A stretch of 54,517 nt of DNA from contig CAJTZM010000014.1 of NCBI GenBank assembly GCA_910583935.1, positions 1 to 54,517 on the forward strand, written 5' to 3'. Below are positions 33,195-41,709 of the stretch, one piece after another. The notes under the pieces are model-generated. The model did no database searches. It saw nothing but the letters and a program-made list of their open reading frames with translations, and was not told where the DNA came from. Origin of the DNA: an uncultured Oscillospiraceae bacterium. Lineage in GTDB: Bacteria > Bacillota > Clostridia > Oscillospirales > Ruminococcaceae. The stretch's first letter is position 1, and the number at the start of each line of letters is the position of its first letter. The position numbers were made by a program, and so were the translations under genes.

Positions 33195-33677
33195 ATGCAG
33201 GCGGTGACCATCCTGTGTGTGGGAAAGCTCAAGGAGGACTACTGGCGGCAGGCGGCGGCGGAGTATCAAAAGCGCCTGGGCGCTTTTTGCCGGCTTTCGG
33301 TTGTGCAGATCGAGGAGGAGCGGCTGCCGCAGAATCCCTCTGCGGCGCAGATCGCTGCCGGGCTGGAGGCGGAGGGCCGGCGGATCCTTTCCCGCATACC
33401 GGCGGGGAGCCTTGTGGCGGCGCTGTGTATCGAAGGGCGGCAGGCCGATTCTAAGGAGCTGTCCCAAATGCTGGCGGACACGGCGCTGACGGGGAAGGGT
33501 GGCGTGGTATTTGTGATCGGCGGCTCCTTTGGGCTGTCCGATCCGGTAAAAAGGCGGGCGGATCAGAGGCTTTCCATGTCCCGGATGACCTTTCCCCACC
33601 AGCTGGCCCGGGTGATGCTGTTAGAGCAGATCTACCGGGGCTATCAGATTTTAAACGGCGGCAAGTACCACAAATAA
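33195..33677 (+). CDS. rlmH: 23S rRNA pseudouridine-1915 N3-methyltransferase RlmH
   Basis: SPOUT methyltransferase acting on assembled 70S ribosomes, modifying m3-pseudouridine 1915 in helix 69. The 160-residue length is normal. The SAM-binding knot shows VFVIGGSFGLSD and SRMTFPHQLARVMLLEQIYRG. AAAGGAG lies before the ATG at 33195; the in-frame start 8 codons earlier has no ribosome site. It follows yycJ by 78 bases, a conserved order. Confidence 0.96.
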   Translation: MQAVTILCVGKLKEDYWRQAAAEYQKRLGAFCRLSVVQIEEERLPQNPSAAQIAAGLEAEGRRILSRIPAGSLVAALCIEGRQADSKELSQMLADTALTGKGGVVFVIGGSFGLSDPVKRRADQRLSMSRMTFPHQLARVMLLEQIYRGYQILNGGKYHK

Positions 33678-33700
33678 GCTGTTTACTCCTTTCGGTTTAG

Positions 33701-33750
33701 AAGAAGTCCCCGGATGCTCAAAAAATTCGAGCATCCGGGGACTTCTTCCT
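33701..33750. terminator. Perfect 19-pair terminator between convergent genes
   Basis: 33701-33719 pairs exactly with 33729-33747 around a 9-base A-rich loop. It stops rlmH and the minus-strand GTPase-NYN gene. The stem is unusually long. Confidence 0.85.
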
Positions 33751-33766
33751 TTGGCATATCCGGGAC

Positions 33767-36412
33767 TTAGGTCTCCTTCTCCGGCGGCAGGGGGATTTGC
33801 AGGCGCTGTCCGCCGCCGGTGCGGCCCTTCTGCCGGTCGAGAATTTGGCGAATCCGGCGGTTGACCTCTTCCACCTCCAGCTTAAATGCATCGGCGGAAA
33901 CGGAAACGGCGTTGTGACCCAAAATGATCATCTGCTCCAGATTGTCGGAGGAGGCGACCCGCACGCGGTGCTTTTTGGCCATATCGTAGGTGGTGCGCTC
34001 GATATACATGTCGGCGGTTTCCTTTTCCTTTGTATAGACCACATGAATCCCGCTGGCTTCCTCGACCTTTTCCACGCCGCCCTTGACCTTGTAGGCGTCG
34101 AAAACCAGGATGACGGCGACCCCCTTATATCCGTGGTAATTGATTAGAATATCCGTTAAGGTCTGGCGGGCGGCGTCCAGGTCGCGGCCGGCCAGCTCCT
34201 TGAGCTCGTCCCAGGAAAAAATGATGTTGTAGCCGTCTACCAAAAGGTATTCGGCCTGCGGCGGTCCGGGCGGAACAGCCGAACGCTCCGGACCGGCGGG
34301 CTTTGGGGGGCTCTCTTTTTTCACCGGGGCAAAGGCGTCGCGCTTTGCCGGTGCGCCATAGGTCCGCGCAAAAATTTCGGCGAGGATTTTTTCCTCCTCC
34401 AGCGAAAAGGGGATCAAAGGGCGGCTGCGGCTGAAGGCGCTGGCCGAGGGCTGTGCCTGTGAGGGCGACGCGTTTTTTTTAAAGGGACTTTCGGTGTGCG
34501 CCTCCTGCGGGACCTTGTGCCAGGGAACCACATGGCCGGCTCCATGGGAGCAGAAAATGGAGTCGCAGGGGTTTTCTAAATCGCGGCTGCTGTCGTAGCC
34601 GATGCGCTCTATAACCGCCTCTTCGTCGTGGCAGGGGGCGTAGCCTGTCACCTGTAGGGAAATGCGGCCCCGCCCTTTGGAAAAGGAGACCAGCTCCTGG
34701 GGATAGTCCTTCATTTCTGCCACCGGCACCGTCCCGGTCAGGACGGCCATGCTGCCGGCTCCCTCCTCCAGCTGAAAGCTGCCGCTTTTGTGCTGGATAT
34801 CGGCGATGACCCGGCCGATGTTTTCCTGCGGTACCTCGATCCGAAACCGGTACCAGGGCTCCAGCAGGCGGCACCTTCCCCGTTTCAGCCCCTGCCGGAC
34901 GGCGCGGTAGGTGGCCTGGCGGAAGTCTCCGCCTTCGGTGTGCTTTAGGTGCCCTTTGCCAGCCAGCAGGGTGATTTTTACGTCGGTCAGCGGCGCGCCG
35001 GTCAGCACACCGGGATGCTCCCGCTCCGCCAGATGGGTCAAAATCAGCCGCTGCCAATTTAAATCCAGATCGTCGGTGCTGCAAACCGAGTCAAAAACAA
35101 GGCCGCTGCCGGGCTCGCCCGGCTCCAGTAGCAGGCGGACCTCGGCGTAATGGCGCAGCGGCTCGTAATGGCCGATCCCCTCCACCGGCTCGGTAACCGT
35201 CTCCTGATACACAATGCCGCCCTCCTCAAAATCCACCGAAACGCCAAAGCGGTCGTGGATGGTCTGGCGCAGAATCTCCAGGTGGACCTGGCCCATCAGC
35301 CGCAGATGAATTTCCTGCAGCGCCTCGTTCCATTCCACCTTTAAAAGAGGATCCTCCTCCTGCAAAAGGCGCATAAAGCCCAGCATGGTGTGGGCACCGC
35401 AGCCGGCGGGGTAGATGAGCCGGTAGGAGAGCACCGGCTGTAATTGGGGCGAGGCGGACGAGGCCTCGCAGCCGAGGCCCATGCCGGGATAGGTCAGGGT
35501 CAGACCGGTTACGGCGCAGACGGCGCCGGCCCCTGCCGATTGTACCGGCTGAAAACGGCTGCCGGAATAGACCCGCAGCTGGTTGGCCTTTTCCTCCCAG
35601 GGCTGCGGCTTTTCACCGGACAGGGTATCCCGCACCTGCAAAACGCCGCCGGTCACCTTCAAATAGGTCAGGCGCTCGCCCTTTTCGTCCCGGGCGATTT
35701 TAAACACCTTTGCGCCGAAGTCCTTTGGATAGTCGGGCATTTGGGTCAGCTCTTTCATAGCGTCCAAAAGCGGGGCGACGCCCTCCAGCCGAAGGGCGCA
35801 GCCGAAAAAGCAGGGAAAGAGGCTGCGCCGCCGGATGGGACGGGCCAGCTGCTGCGGGGAAAGGCGGCCCTCTTCCAGATAGGTCTTTAGCAGCGGCTCG
35901 TCGCACAAAGAGGCCTCCTCCCAGATCTGCTCTTCCGGCGCGGAAAAATTGACGAATCCCGGGCCAAAGCGTTTTTGCAGCCCCTCTAAAATAGGCTGGA
36001 CCGACGCGCCGGCCAGATCCATTTTATTGACGAACAAAAACACGGGGATCCGCCGGCGGCGCAGCAGCTCCCAAAGGGTTTGGGTGTGGGCCTGGATCCC
36101 CTCGGTGCCGCTGATGACCAGGACGGCATAATCCAGCACGTCGAGGGTCCGCTCCATTTCCGAGGAAAAATCCACATGGCCGGGGGTGTCGAGAAGGGCG
36201 ATGGAAAAGCCCTCCCCCTCCAGCATCGCCTGCTTGGAAAAGATGGTAATCCCCCTTTGCCGTTCTAACGCGAAGGTGTCGAGAAAGGCGTCCTTGTGAT
36301 CCACCCGCCCGGCCCGGCGGATACTGCCCGCCGTGTACAAAAGCGCTTCGGACAGGGTGGTTTTTCCCGCGTCCACATGGGCCAAAATGCCGAAAACAAG
36401 TCGTTTCATCAT
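33767..36412 (-). CDS. Tet(M)-like translational GTPase fused to a Rae1/YacP-type NYN domain
   Basis: An 881-residue two-part protein. Residues about 1-640 are an EF-G/Tet(M)-like GTPase with G1 AHVDAGKTT, G2 RGITIF, G3 DTPGH and G4 NKMD, the EF-G-like domains II-V, and the tail DLENPCDSIFCSHGAGHVVPW. Residues about 640-718 are a Pro/Ser-rich linker with one conserved-looking helix (SLEEEKILAEIFARTYG). Residues about 720-862 form a NYN nuclease domain with VDGYNIIF, LVFDAY, TKEKETADMYIE and SSDNLEQ, closely like Rae1 (YacP), a ribosome A-site mRNA endonuclease. All its acidic residues appear intact. The domain IV loop reads GHLKHTEGGDFRQ, unlike the SPVST loop of true Tet(M). I infer a ribosome-surveillance factor; it may be annotated elsewhere as tetracycline resistance. 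ATGATG follows GAGG. Confidence 0.88.
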   Translation of the reverse strand: MMKRLVFGILAHVDAGKTTLSEALLYTAGSIRRAGRVDHKDAFLDTFALERQRGITIFSKQAMLEGEGFSIALLDTPGHVDFSSEMERTLDVLDYAVLVISGTEGIQAHTQTLWELLRRRRIPVFLFVNKMDLAGASVQPILEGLQKRFGPGFVNFSAPEEQIWEEASLCDEPLLKTYLEEGRLSPQQLARPIRRRSLFPCFFGCALRLEGVAPLLDAMKELTQMPDYPKDFGAKVFKIARDEKGERLTYLKVTGGVLQVRDTLSGEKPQPWEEKANQLRVYSGSRFQPVQSAGAGAVCAVTGLTLTYPGMGLGCEASSASPQLQPVLSYRLIYPAGCGAHTMLGFMRLLQEEDPLLKVEWNEALQEIHLRLMGQVHLEILRQTIHDRFGVSVDFEEGGIVYQETVTEPVEGIGHYEPLRHYAEVRLLLEPGEPGSGLVFDSVCSTDDLDLNWQRLILTHLAEREHPGVLTGAPLTDVKITLLAGKGHLKHTEGGDFRQATYRAVRQGLKRGRCRLLEPWYRFRIEVPQENIGRVIADIQHKSGSFQLEEGAGSMAVLTGTVPVAEMKDYPQELVSFSKGRGRISLQVTGYAPCHDEEAVIERIGYDSSRDLENPCDSIFCSHGAGHVVPWHKVPQEAHTESPFKKNASPSQAQPSASAFSRSRPLIPFSLEEEKILAEIFARTYGAPAKRDAFAPVKKESPPKPAGPERSAVPPGPPQAEYLLVDGYNIIFSWDELKELAGRDLDAARQTLTDILINYHGYKGVAVILVFDAYKVKGGVEKVEEASGIHVVYTKEKETADMYIERTTYDMAKKHRVRVASSDNLEQMIILGHNAVSVSADAFKLEVEEVNRRIRQILDRQKGRTGGGQRLQIPLPPEKET

Positions 36413-36461
36413 CTCAATCTATCCTCGTGCTTTCCAAAAAATTCGAGCGGACGCGCCGCGC

Positions 36462-37349
36462 TTATGCGTGGGAAATCTGCGGGAAAAAAAGGCTTTTTGC
36501 CGCAAATGGGTTTTCTTTTCCGGCAAGGACAAACAGGTGCTCCTCCCCGGGGAGAAAGCGAAGGGGAAGAAGGCCGGGTCTGGGGGTAAAGCCCAGCCGG
36601 ATCTGGCGGATTCCAGGACCGGCCAGCCCCTCCAGCAGCGGAAGCAAGCCGATTTTCGGTCTGCCCAGCAGCTCATGGCAGTATAGGACCTCGCCGTCCT
36701 CCTCCAAAATGGCCACGGCGCTCTGGCCGGGCAGCTCATAGAGCATGTCCCGGAAGGGGCCCAGGACGTAAAAGAGAAAAAGCCCCTCGTTCCCCTCCAT
36801 GGAAAACGCGGAAAAGGGGTTGGACTGGCGGTAGGTTTTAAAAAGCAGCGCCCGGTCCTCCGGCAGGTCCGGACAGAGCCTGCGCCGGGGGAGCGGCTGG
36901 CCGGGAACAATGGGGAAAACCGGCTGCGCCTCCTTTGCCGGGACGAAGCCGAACCGGGGGTAAAAGTCCAGCACCGTATCGTTGGCGAACAGATACAGAC
37001 AGTCGCACCGGTCCCTCCAAGCATCCAGCACCGTTTCCAGCAAAAAGCGGGAAAGGCCCATGCCCCGAAAGTCTGGATGGGTCATGACGGTGCCCAGCTG
37101 GACATAGGTGCGGCGGACCCCGTTCAGCAGAAAGTCGATGGTATTGACCGACACGTTGGCCGCCACCTGCCGACCCAGCACCAGCGCGTGGGGGATGTAC
37201 CGATCCCCCCACCCGCCGCCCTGGTACCAGGGCGCGAAATCCAGCGAGAACACCTGCCGGGCCAGGGAGAAAAAGCTCTCCCGCAGATCGGGGCTTTTCC
37301 GGACCTGATCGGTGAAGGAAAAGCGATGACCGTTTTTTTCTAAATACAT
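36462..37349 (-). CDS. GNAT-family N-acetyltransferase, two-domain
   Basis: A 295-residue protein whose first half is a GNAT acetyl-CoA domain: VMTHPDFRGMGLSRFLLE (motif A, about 90-107) and FANDTVLDFYPRFGFVPA. The C-terminal half resembles the sterol-carrier-like half of larger GNATs but is not distinctive. The substrate is unknown. AAGGAGG precedes the ATG. It ends 50 bases before the GTPase-NYN gene and starts 12 bases after yifB, so the three probably form one minus-strand operon. Confidence 0.85.
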   Translation of the reverse strand: MYLEKNGHRFSFTDQVRKSPDLRESFFSLARQVFSLDFAPWYQGGGWGDRYIPHALVLGRQVAANVSVNTIDFLLNGVRRTYVQLGTVMTHPDFRGMGLSRFLLETVLDAWRDRCDCLYLFANDTVLDFYPRFGFVPAKEAQPVFPIVPGQPLPRRRLCPDLPEDRALLFKTYRQSNPFSAFSMEGNEGLFLFYVLGPFRDMLYELPGQSAVAILEEDGEVLYCHELLGRPKIGLLPLLEGLAGPGIRQIRLGFTPRPGLLPLRFLPGEEHLFVLAGKENPFAAKSLFFPQISHA

Positions 37350-37361
37350 GCGAAAGCCTCC

Positions 37362-38888
37362 TTAACGGGACCAGTATTTGCGGTCCAGGCTGCGGTACTG
37401 CACCGCCTCGGCAATGTGCCGGCGCTGCACCACCTCGGCGCCGTCCAGGTCGGCAATGGTGCGGGATACCTTTAAAATCCGGTCATAGGCGCGGGCGGAA
37501 AGGCCCATGGTTTCGAACGCCCGGGAAAGAAGCGCGGACGCGCCGTCATCCATTGGACAAAAGCGGTTGACCGCCGGAGAGGGCAGCTTTGCGTTGCAGG
37601 AAATACCGATGCTTTGGTACCGCTCCTGCTGGATTTTCCTGGCGCTGTTGACCCGCCGGCGAATGGATTCGGACGATTCCTCCGGCTGGGGAGAGGTCAG
37701 GCTGCGGTACTGCACCGGCGCTACCTCCACATGCAGATCCAACCGGTCCAAAAGCGGGCCGGATACCCGGGACAGGTACCGGCTGACCGCGTGAGGCGAG
37801 CAGCTGCAATCCCGCAGCGGATGGCCAAAATAGCCGCAGGGGCAGGGATTCATGGCGGCGACCACCATCATGGAGCAGGGATAGGTCAGGGTGCCGGACA
37901 CCCGGGAGATGGTCACCTGCCCGTCCTCAATGGGCTGGCGCAGCACCTCCATGGCGTCCCGGGAGAACTCGGGCAGCTCGTCTAAAAACAGCACGCCGTT
38001 GTGCGCCAGGGAAATTTCGCCCGGCCGGGGGATCGAGCCGCCGCCGGACAGTCCGGCGGGGGAGATGGTGTGATGGGGCGCGCGAAACGGCCGCTCGGTG
38101 ATAAGGGCGCCGCCCTCCGGCAGGGTCCCTGCCACCGAATGGATTTTGGTGGTTTCGATGGATTCCTGGAAGGTCATTTCCGGCAGAATGGAGGGGATGC
38201 GTTTTGCCAGCATGGATTTGCCCGCGCCGGGGGAGCCGATCATCAAAAGATTGTGGCCGCCGGCGGCAGCGACCTCCAGCGCCCGCTTGGCCCCGGACTG
38301 GCCCTTGACGTCGGCAAAATCCAGATAGGGCGGCGCTTGGCTTTGGCCCAGGCCCTCGCTTGCGGCGGGGACCAGGGCGTCGCCCTTATAGTACCAGTCC
38401 AGCAGCTGGTTTAGGTGGGAAAGGCCGTACACCTCAATCCCCTGTACCAGCGCGCCCTCCGCCGCGTTGGCCTGGGGGAGAAACACCCGGCGCAGTCCCT
38501 GCTCCTTGGCGCCTAACACCAGCGGCAGCGCACCGCTTACCCGGCGAACCTCGCCAGAGAGGGAAAGCTCGCCGAAAAACGCGCTGCCGGAAAGGTCCGC
38601 CTCCAGCATTCCCGCAGCCTTGAGCACCCCGAGAAAAATCGGCAGATCGTATAAAGCGCCGTCTTTCTTTACGTCGGCGGGGGAGAGGTTCACAATGATT
38701 TTGCCGACGGGAAAGGCCATTCCGCAGTTGCGGATGGCGGAACGGACCCGGTCCCGGGACTCTTTTACCGCCGCGCCGGGCAGTCCGACAATTTCGAAAG
38801 CGGGCATGGACTGGGAAAGGTCCACCTCCGCCAGGACCGGATAGGCCGAAAGGCCCAGCAGTCCCATACTGTTGACCGAATAGAACAT
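37362..38888 (-). CDS. YifB/ComM-family Mg-chelatase-like AAA ATPase
   Basis: A 508-residue ATPase. Its N-terminal domain starts MFYSVNSMGLLGLSAYPVLAEVDLSQSMPAFEIVGLPG; the AAA core has Walker A GSPGAGKSML, Walker B VLFLDELPEF and the C-terminal helical part RAYDRILKVSRTIADLDG. The ComM member of the family is a DNA branch-migration helicase in natural transformation; the role here is inferred. The start ATG at 38888 follows GGCAGGTG. An earlier in-frame ATG would cover the promoter region. Confidence 0.94.
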   Translation of the reverse strand: MFYSVNSMGLLGLSAYPVLAEVDLSQSMPAFEIVGLPGAAVKESRDRVRSAIRNCGMAFPVGKIIVNLSPADVKKDGALYDLPIFLGVLKAAGMLEADLSGSAFFGELSLSGEVRRVSGALPLVLGAKEQGLRRVFLPQANAAEGALVQGIEVYGLSHLNQLLDWYYKGDALVPAASEGLGQSQAPPYLDFADVKGQSGAKRALEVAAAGGHNLLMIGSPGAGKSMLAKRIPSILPEMTFQESIETTKIHSVAGTLPEGGALITERPFRAPHHTISPAGLSGGGSIPRPGEISLAHNGVLFLDELPEFSRDAMEVLRQPIEDGQVTISRVSGTLTYPCSMMVVAAMNPCPCGYFGHPLRDCSCSPHAVSRYLSRVSGPLLDRLDLHVEVAPVQYRSLTSPQPEESSESIRRRVNSARKIQQERYQSIGISCNAKLPSPAVNRFCPMDDGASALLSRAFETMGLSARAYDRILKVSRTIADLDGAEVVQRRHIAEAVQYRSLDRKYWSR

Positions 38889-38927
38889 AACAAGCACCTG
38901 CCAATCAAAAAAGCAAACGATACTCTC

Positions 38928-38956
38928 AGTATACCGCATTTTGGGTTCAATGACCA
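38928..38956 (-). promoter_or_regulatory. Possible promoter of yifB operon
   Basis: On the minus strand TATACT (-10) is seen about 40 bases before yifB, with only a weak -35 (TGGTCA at 17 bases). Confidence 0.35.
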
Positions 38957-39028
38957 GAGGCGGGAAGGAATATCCCTTTTACTTTTCGTGCTGCGGTATT
39001 GGGTGTTGCCGATTTCGCTGTCTTGAAA

Positions 39029-39057
39029 TTGAAATACAACGTGATCCATGATATAAT
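39029..39057 (+). promoter_or_regulatory. SigA-type promoter of the zinc-ribbon gene
   Basis: TTGAAA, 17 bases, TATAAT, 40 bases before the gene at 39097. Confidence 0.72.
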
Positions 39058-39096
39058 CAAGATAATAAATGGAAATTTGTAAGGAGAGTAAAATAC

Positions 39097-39318
39097 ATGA
39101 AGTGCCCCTATTGCAACAAGAGCATGGAACAAGGCGTTATCCAAAGTTCTCAAGAGATAAACTGGCAGCAAAAGAAACACTTGATAAACCGCTCTGATAT
39201 GTATGAGGGCGCAGTGTGTTTGTCGCCAAGGTCATTTTGGAAAGGTTCCTCTGTTGAAGCCTGGCTATGCCGAGATTGTGGAAAAATAGTTATAGACTAT
39301 TCTTCCGGTATAGAATAA
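39097..39318 (+). CDS. Small zinc-ribbon protein (PF20097-like)
   Basis: A 73-residue protein with a CPYC pair at residues 3-6 and a CRDC pair near 58-61, flanking a Trp-containing strand region; two CxxC pairs suggest one zinc site. The opening MKCPYCNKSMEQGVIQS is like the PF20097 family; function unknown. AAGGAG precedes the ATG. Base composition is clearly more AT-rich than its neighbours, which suggests recent arrival. Confidence 0.75.
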   Translation: MKCPYCNKSMEQGVIQSSQEINWQQKKHLINRSDMYEGAVCLSPRSFWKGSSVEAWLCRDCGKIVIDYSSGIE

Positions 39319-39505
39319 TTTCAGTTTATCAGGCAGTTGCCCAGATCGGGTAGCTGCCCTTTGACTATTTTGACGAAGGATTAAAAAAGCGGCCTCCATC
39401 AATATGAAAGGCAAAGGGCGGGAGAAGCCGGACAAAAAGAAGGGGAAAACGCCAATCCCGACGGCTGATTTTCTTTTTCTTTTGGGCAATCCATCTAAAA
39501 AACAG

Positions 39506-39534
39506 TTGAGAAAAGCGAAAAAATGCGCTATACT
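39506..39534 (+). promoter_or_regulatory. SigA-type promoter of the phosphohexomutase gene
   Basis: TTGAGA, 17 bases, TATACT, 50 bases before the ATG. Confidence 0.7.
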
Positions 39535-39583
39535 AATAAAAAGCGGACAACGAGTTCCTGCAAAAAGTTGGAGGCGATTAAGC

Positions 39584-41293
39584 ATGACAGAAAAAATGCA
39601 GTACCAGCGCTGGGTGGATTATCCCTTGGAGGATCCGGCGCTGAAGGAAGAATTGCTGAGCATAAAGGAAAAGGACGACGAAATCTTCGACCGGTTTTAC
39701 CAGGAGCTGAGCTTCGGCACCGCCGGCCTGCGGGGCGTACTGGGCGCCGGCACCAACCGGATGAATATTTACACCGTCCGCAAGGCCACCCAGGGGATGG
39801 CGGACTATCTCAACGAAAAATATCCCCAGAGCAGCATTGCCATCTCCTACGATTCCCGGATCAATTCCCGGCTGTTCGCCGAGGAGACGGCCCGGGTCAT
39901 GGCGGCCAACGGGATCACCGCCTACCTATACGACCAGCTGATGCCCACCCCGGCTTTGTCCTTCGCCGTGCGGGATTTAGGCTGCCAGGCGGGGGTCATG
40001 GTCACCGCCAGCCACAATCCGGCCAAGTACAACGGCTATAAGGCCTACGGGCCGGACGGCTGCCAGATGACTGACGAGGCGGCGGACGCGGTGCTGAAAA
40101 AAATCGGCCGCATTGATATTTTTGACGGGGTAAAGGTGGCGGACTTTGCTGCTGCGCTGGGAAACGGAAAGATCCAGTACATTAAGCAGGAGGTGATCGA
40201 CCGGTATCTCGACGCGGTGCAGGCCCAGTCCATCCGCAAGGGGATTTGCCAAGACAGCGGCATGAAGGTGGTCTACACGCCCTTAAACGGCGCTGGGAAT
40301 ATGTGCGTCCGGGCGATTTTAGAGCGGATCGGCGTAAAGAACGTGGTGCCGGTGAAGGAGCAGGAAATGCCGGACGGCAACTTCCCCACCTGCCCGTATC
40401 CCAACCCGGAGATTCGGGAGGCGCTGCAGAAGGGGCTGGATTTGTGCGAAATCGAAAAGCCGGACCTGCTTTTGGCCACCGACCCGGACTGCGACCGGGT
40501 GGGCATCGCGGTTCCCCACGAGGGAGGCTATCTGCTGTTGACCGGCAACGAGGTGGGGGTGCTTTTGACCGACTACATCGCCAGCTCCCGCCGGGAGCTG
40601 GGGACCATGCCGCAGGACCCCATCGTAGTCAAGACCATCGTCACCACCTCTATGATCGACCGGCTGGCCGAGACCCATGGCTTTGAGGTGGTCAACATCC
40701 TGACCGGCTTTAAGTATATCGGCGAGCAGATTCTGCGCTTAGAGCAAAAAGGCGAGCAGGAGCGGTATATTTTCGGCTTTGAGGAAAGCTATGGCTATCT
40801 TTCCGGCGGCTATGTGCGGGACAAGGACGCGGTAAACGGCTCGATGCTCATCTGCGAGATGGCCGCTTATTATAAAAAGCAGGGCAAAACGCTGGCGGAT
40901 GTACTGTTCGGCTTATATGAAAAATACGGGATGCACCTGAACACCCAGGCCAGCTTTACCTGCGAGGGCGCCACCGGTATGGAGCGGATGCAGGGGATTA
41001 TGGAAAGCCTGCGGAAAAACGCGCCGGAAGAAATCTGCGGAAAAAAGGTGCTGTGGGTGTCGGACTATCAAGCGTCGGTAAAAAAATCCGCCGGGGGGGA
41101 GCAGACCATCCATCTGCCCAAATCCAACGTGGTGGAATACGGGCTGGAGGGGAACAACGTCATTGTGGTCCGCCCTTCCGGCACCGAGCCGAAGATCAAG
41201 GTCTATTTTATGGTGCAGGGGCAAAGCCGGGCCGAGGCGCAGAAGCTGGAAGGGCAGTTTAAGGCGCAAATGACCCAAATTATGGGCTTTTAA
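39584..41293 (+). CDS. Phosphoglucomutase / phosphomannomutase
   Basis: Interconverts hexose 1- and 6-phosphates, feeding cell-surface sugar synthesis. The 569 residues match the long PgcA-like form. The phosphoserine loop is MVTASHNPAKYNGYK, the metal site DPDCDRVGIA, the sugar loop FGFEESYGYLSGG and the phosphate-binding VRPSGTEPKIKVYF. GGAGG precedes the ATG at 39584; the upstream frame crosses the promoter. Substrate preference cannot be read. Confidence 0.93.
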   Translation: MTEKMQYQRWVDYPLEDPALKEELLSIKEKDDEIFDRFYQELSFGTAGLRGVLGAGTNRMNIYTVRKATQGMADYLNEKYPQSSIAISYDSRINSRLFAEETARVMAANGITAYLYDQLMPTPALSFAVRDLGCQAGVMVTASHNPAKYNGYKAYGPDGCQMTDEAADAVLKKIGRIDIFDGVKVADFAAALGNGKIQYIKQEVIDRYLDAVQAQSIRKGICQDSGMKVVYTPLNGAGNMCVRAILERIGVKNVVPVKEQEMPDGNFPTCPYPNPEIREALQKGLDLCEIEKPDLLLATDPDCDRVGIAVPHEGGYLLLTGNEVGVLLTDYIASSRRELGTMPQDPIVVKTIVTTSMIDRLAETHGFEVVNILTGFKYIGEQILRLEQKGEQERYIFGFEESYGYLSGGYVRDKDAVNGSMLICEMAAYYKKQGKTLADVLFGLYEKYGMHLNTQASFTCEGATGMERMQGIMESLRKNAPEEICGKKVLWVSDYQASVKKSAGGEQTIHLPKSNVVEYGLEGNNVIVVRPSGTEPKIKVYFMVQGQSRAEAQKLEGQFKAQMTQIMGF

Positions 41294-41337
41294 CCTTTGG
41301 TAAAGGGATGAGCCTTGCGGTTGCTGGACAAAAGGGC

Positions 41338-41366
41338 TTGCTTTTTAGAAAGCGGTGTGGTATGAT
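41338..41366 (+). promoter_or_regulatory. SigA-type promoter of rpmE
   Basis: TTGCTT, 17 bases, TGG-TATGAT. A perfect 7-pair hairpin (41368-41374 with 41382-41388) lies at the predicted 5' end of the message. Confidence 0.68.
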
Positions 41367-41408
41367 AACTCTGTTAATCACACAGAGTGGAAAGAGGTGA
41401 CTTACCCA

Positions 41409-41621
41409 ATGAAGCAAGGAATCCATCCCAACTATGAAAAGACGACCGTCCGCTGTGCCTGCGGTGCGGAATTCGAGACCCGGTCCACCAAAAAGGACAT
41501 TCGGGTTGAAATTTGTTCCAAGTGCCATCCGTTCTTTACCGGCAGACAGAAGCTGGTGGACACCGGCGGCCGTGTTGACAGATTCAATAGACGTTTCAAC
41601 AGAGGCGCCAAAGCGGAGTAA
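41409..41621 (+). CDS. rpmE: Ribosomal protein bL31, zinc-binding form
   Basis: A 70-residue large-subunit protein starting MKQGIHPNYEKTTVRCACG. CACG and CSKC give the four zinc Cys of the C+ form, and HPFFTGRQKLVDTGGRVDRF is the family signature. A C-minus paralog usually replaces it in zinc shortage; none is in the window. The start at 41409 follows GAGGTGA. Confidence 0.97.
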   Translation: MKQGIHPNYEKTTVRCACGAEFETRSTKKDIRVEICSKCHPFFTGRQKLVDTGGRVDRFNRRFNRGAKAE

Positions 41622-41644
41622 GTCGCATTTTTATGGCATAACAA

Positions 41645-41681
41645 GGGAGAAGGCGGTGCAGGAATGTACCGCCTTCTCTTT
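41645..41681 (+). terminator. Intrinsic terminator after rpmE
   Basis: A perfect 11-pair stem (41647-41657 with 41668-41678) and CTTT tail, just before yigZ. Confidence 0.75.
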
Positions 41682-41709
41682 ACCTCAAAATCGGAAAAGA
41701 GGTGCTTTT

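Noticed and set aside
33767..36412. Naming the GTPase-NYN gene as tetracycline resistance
   Set aside because: The domain IV loop differs from Tet(M) and the added nuclease domain points to another role.
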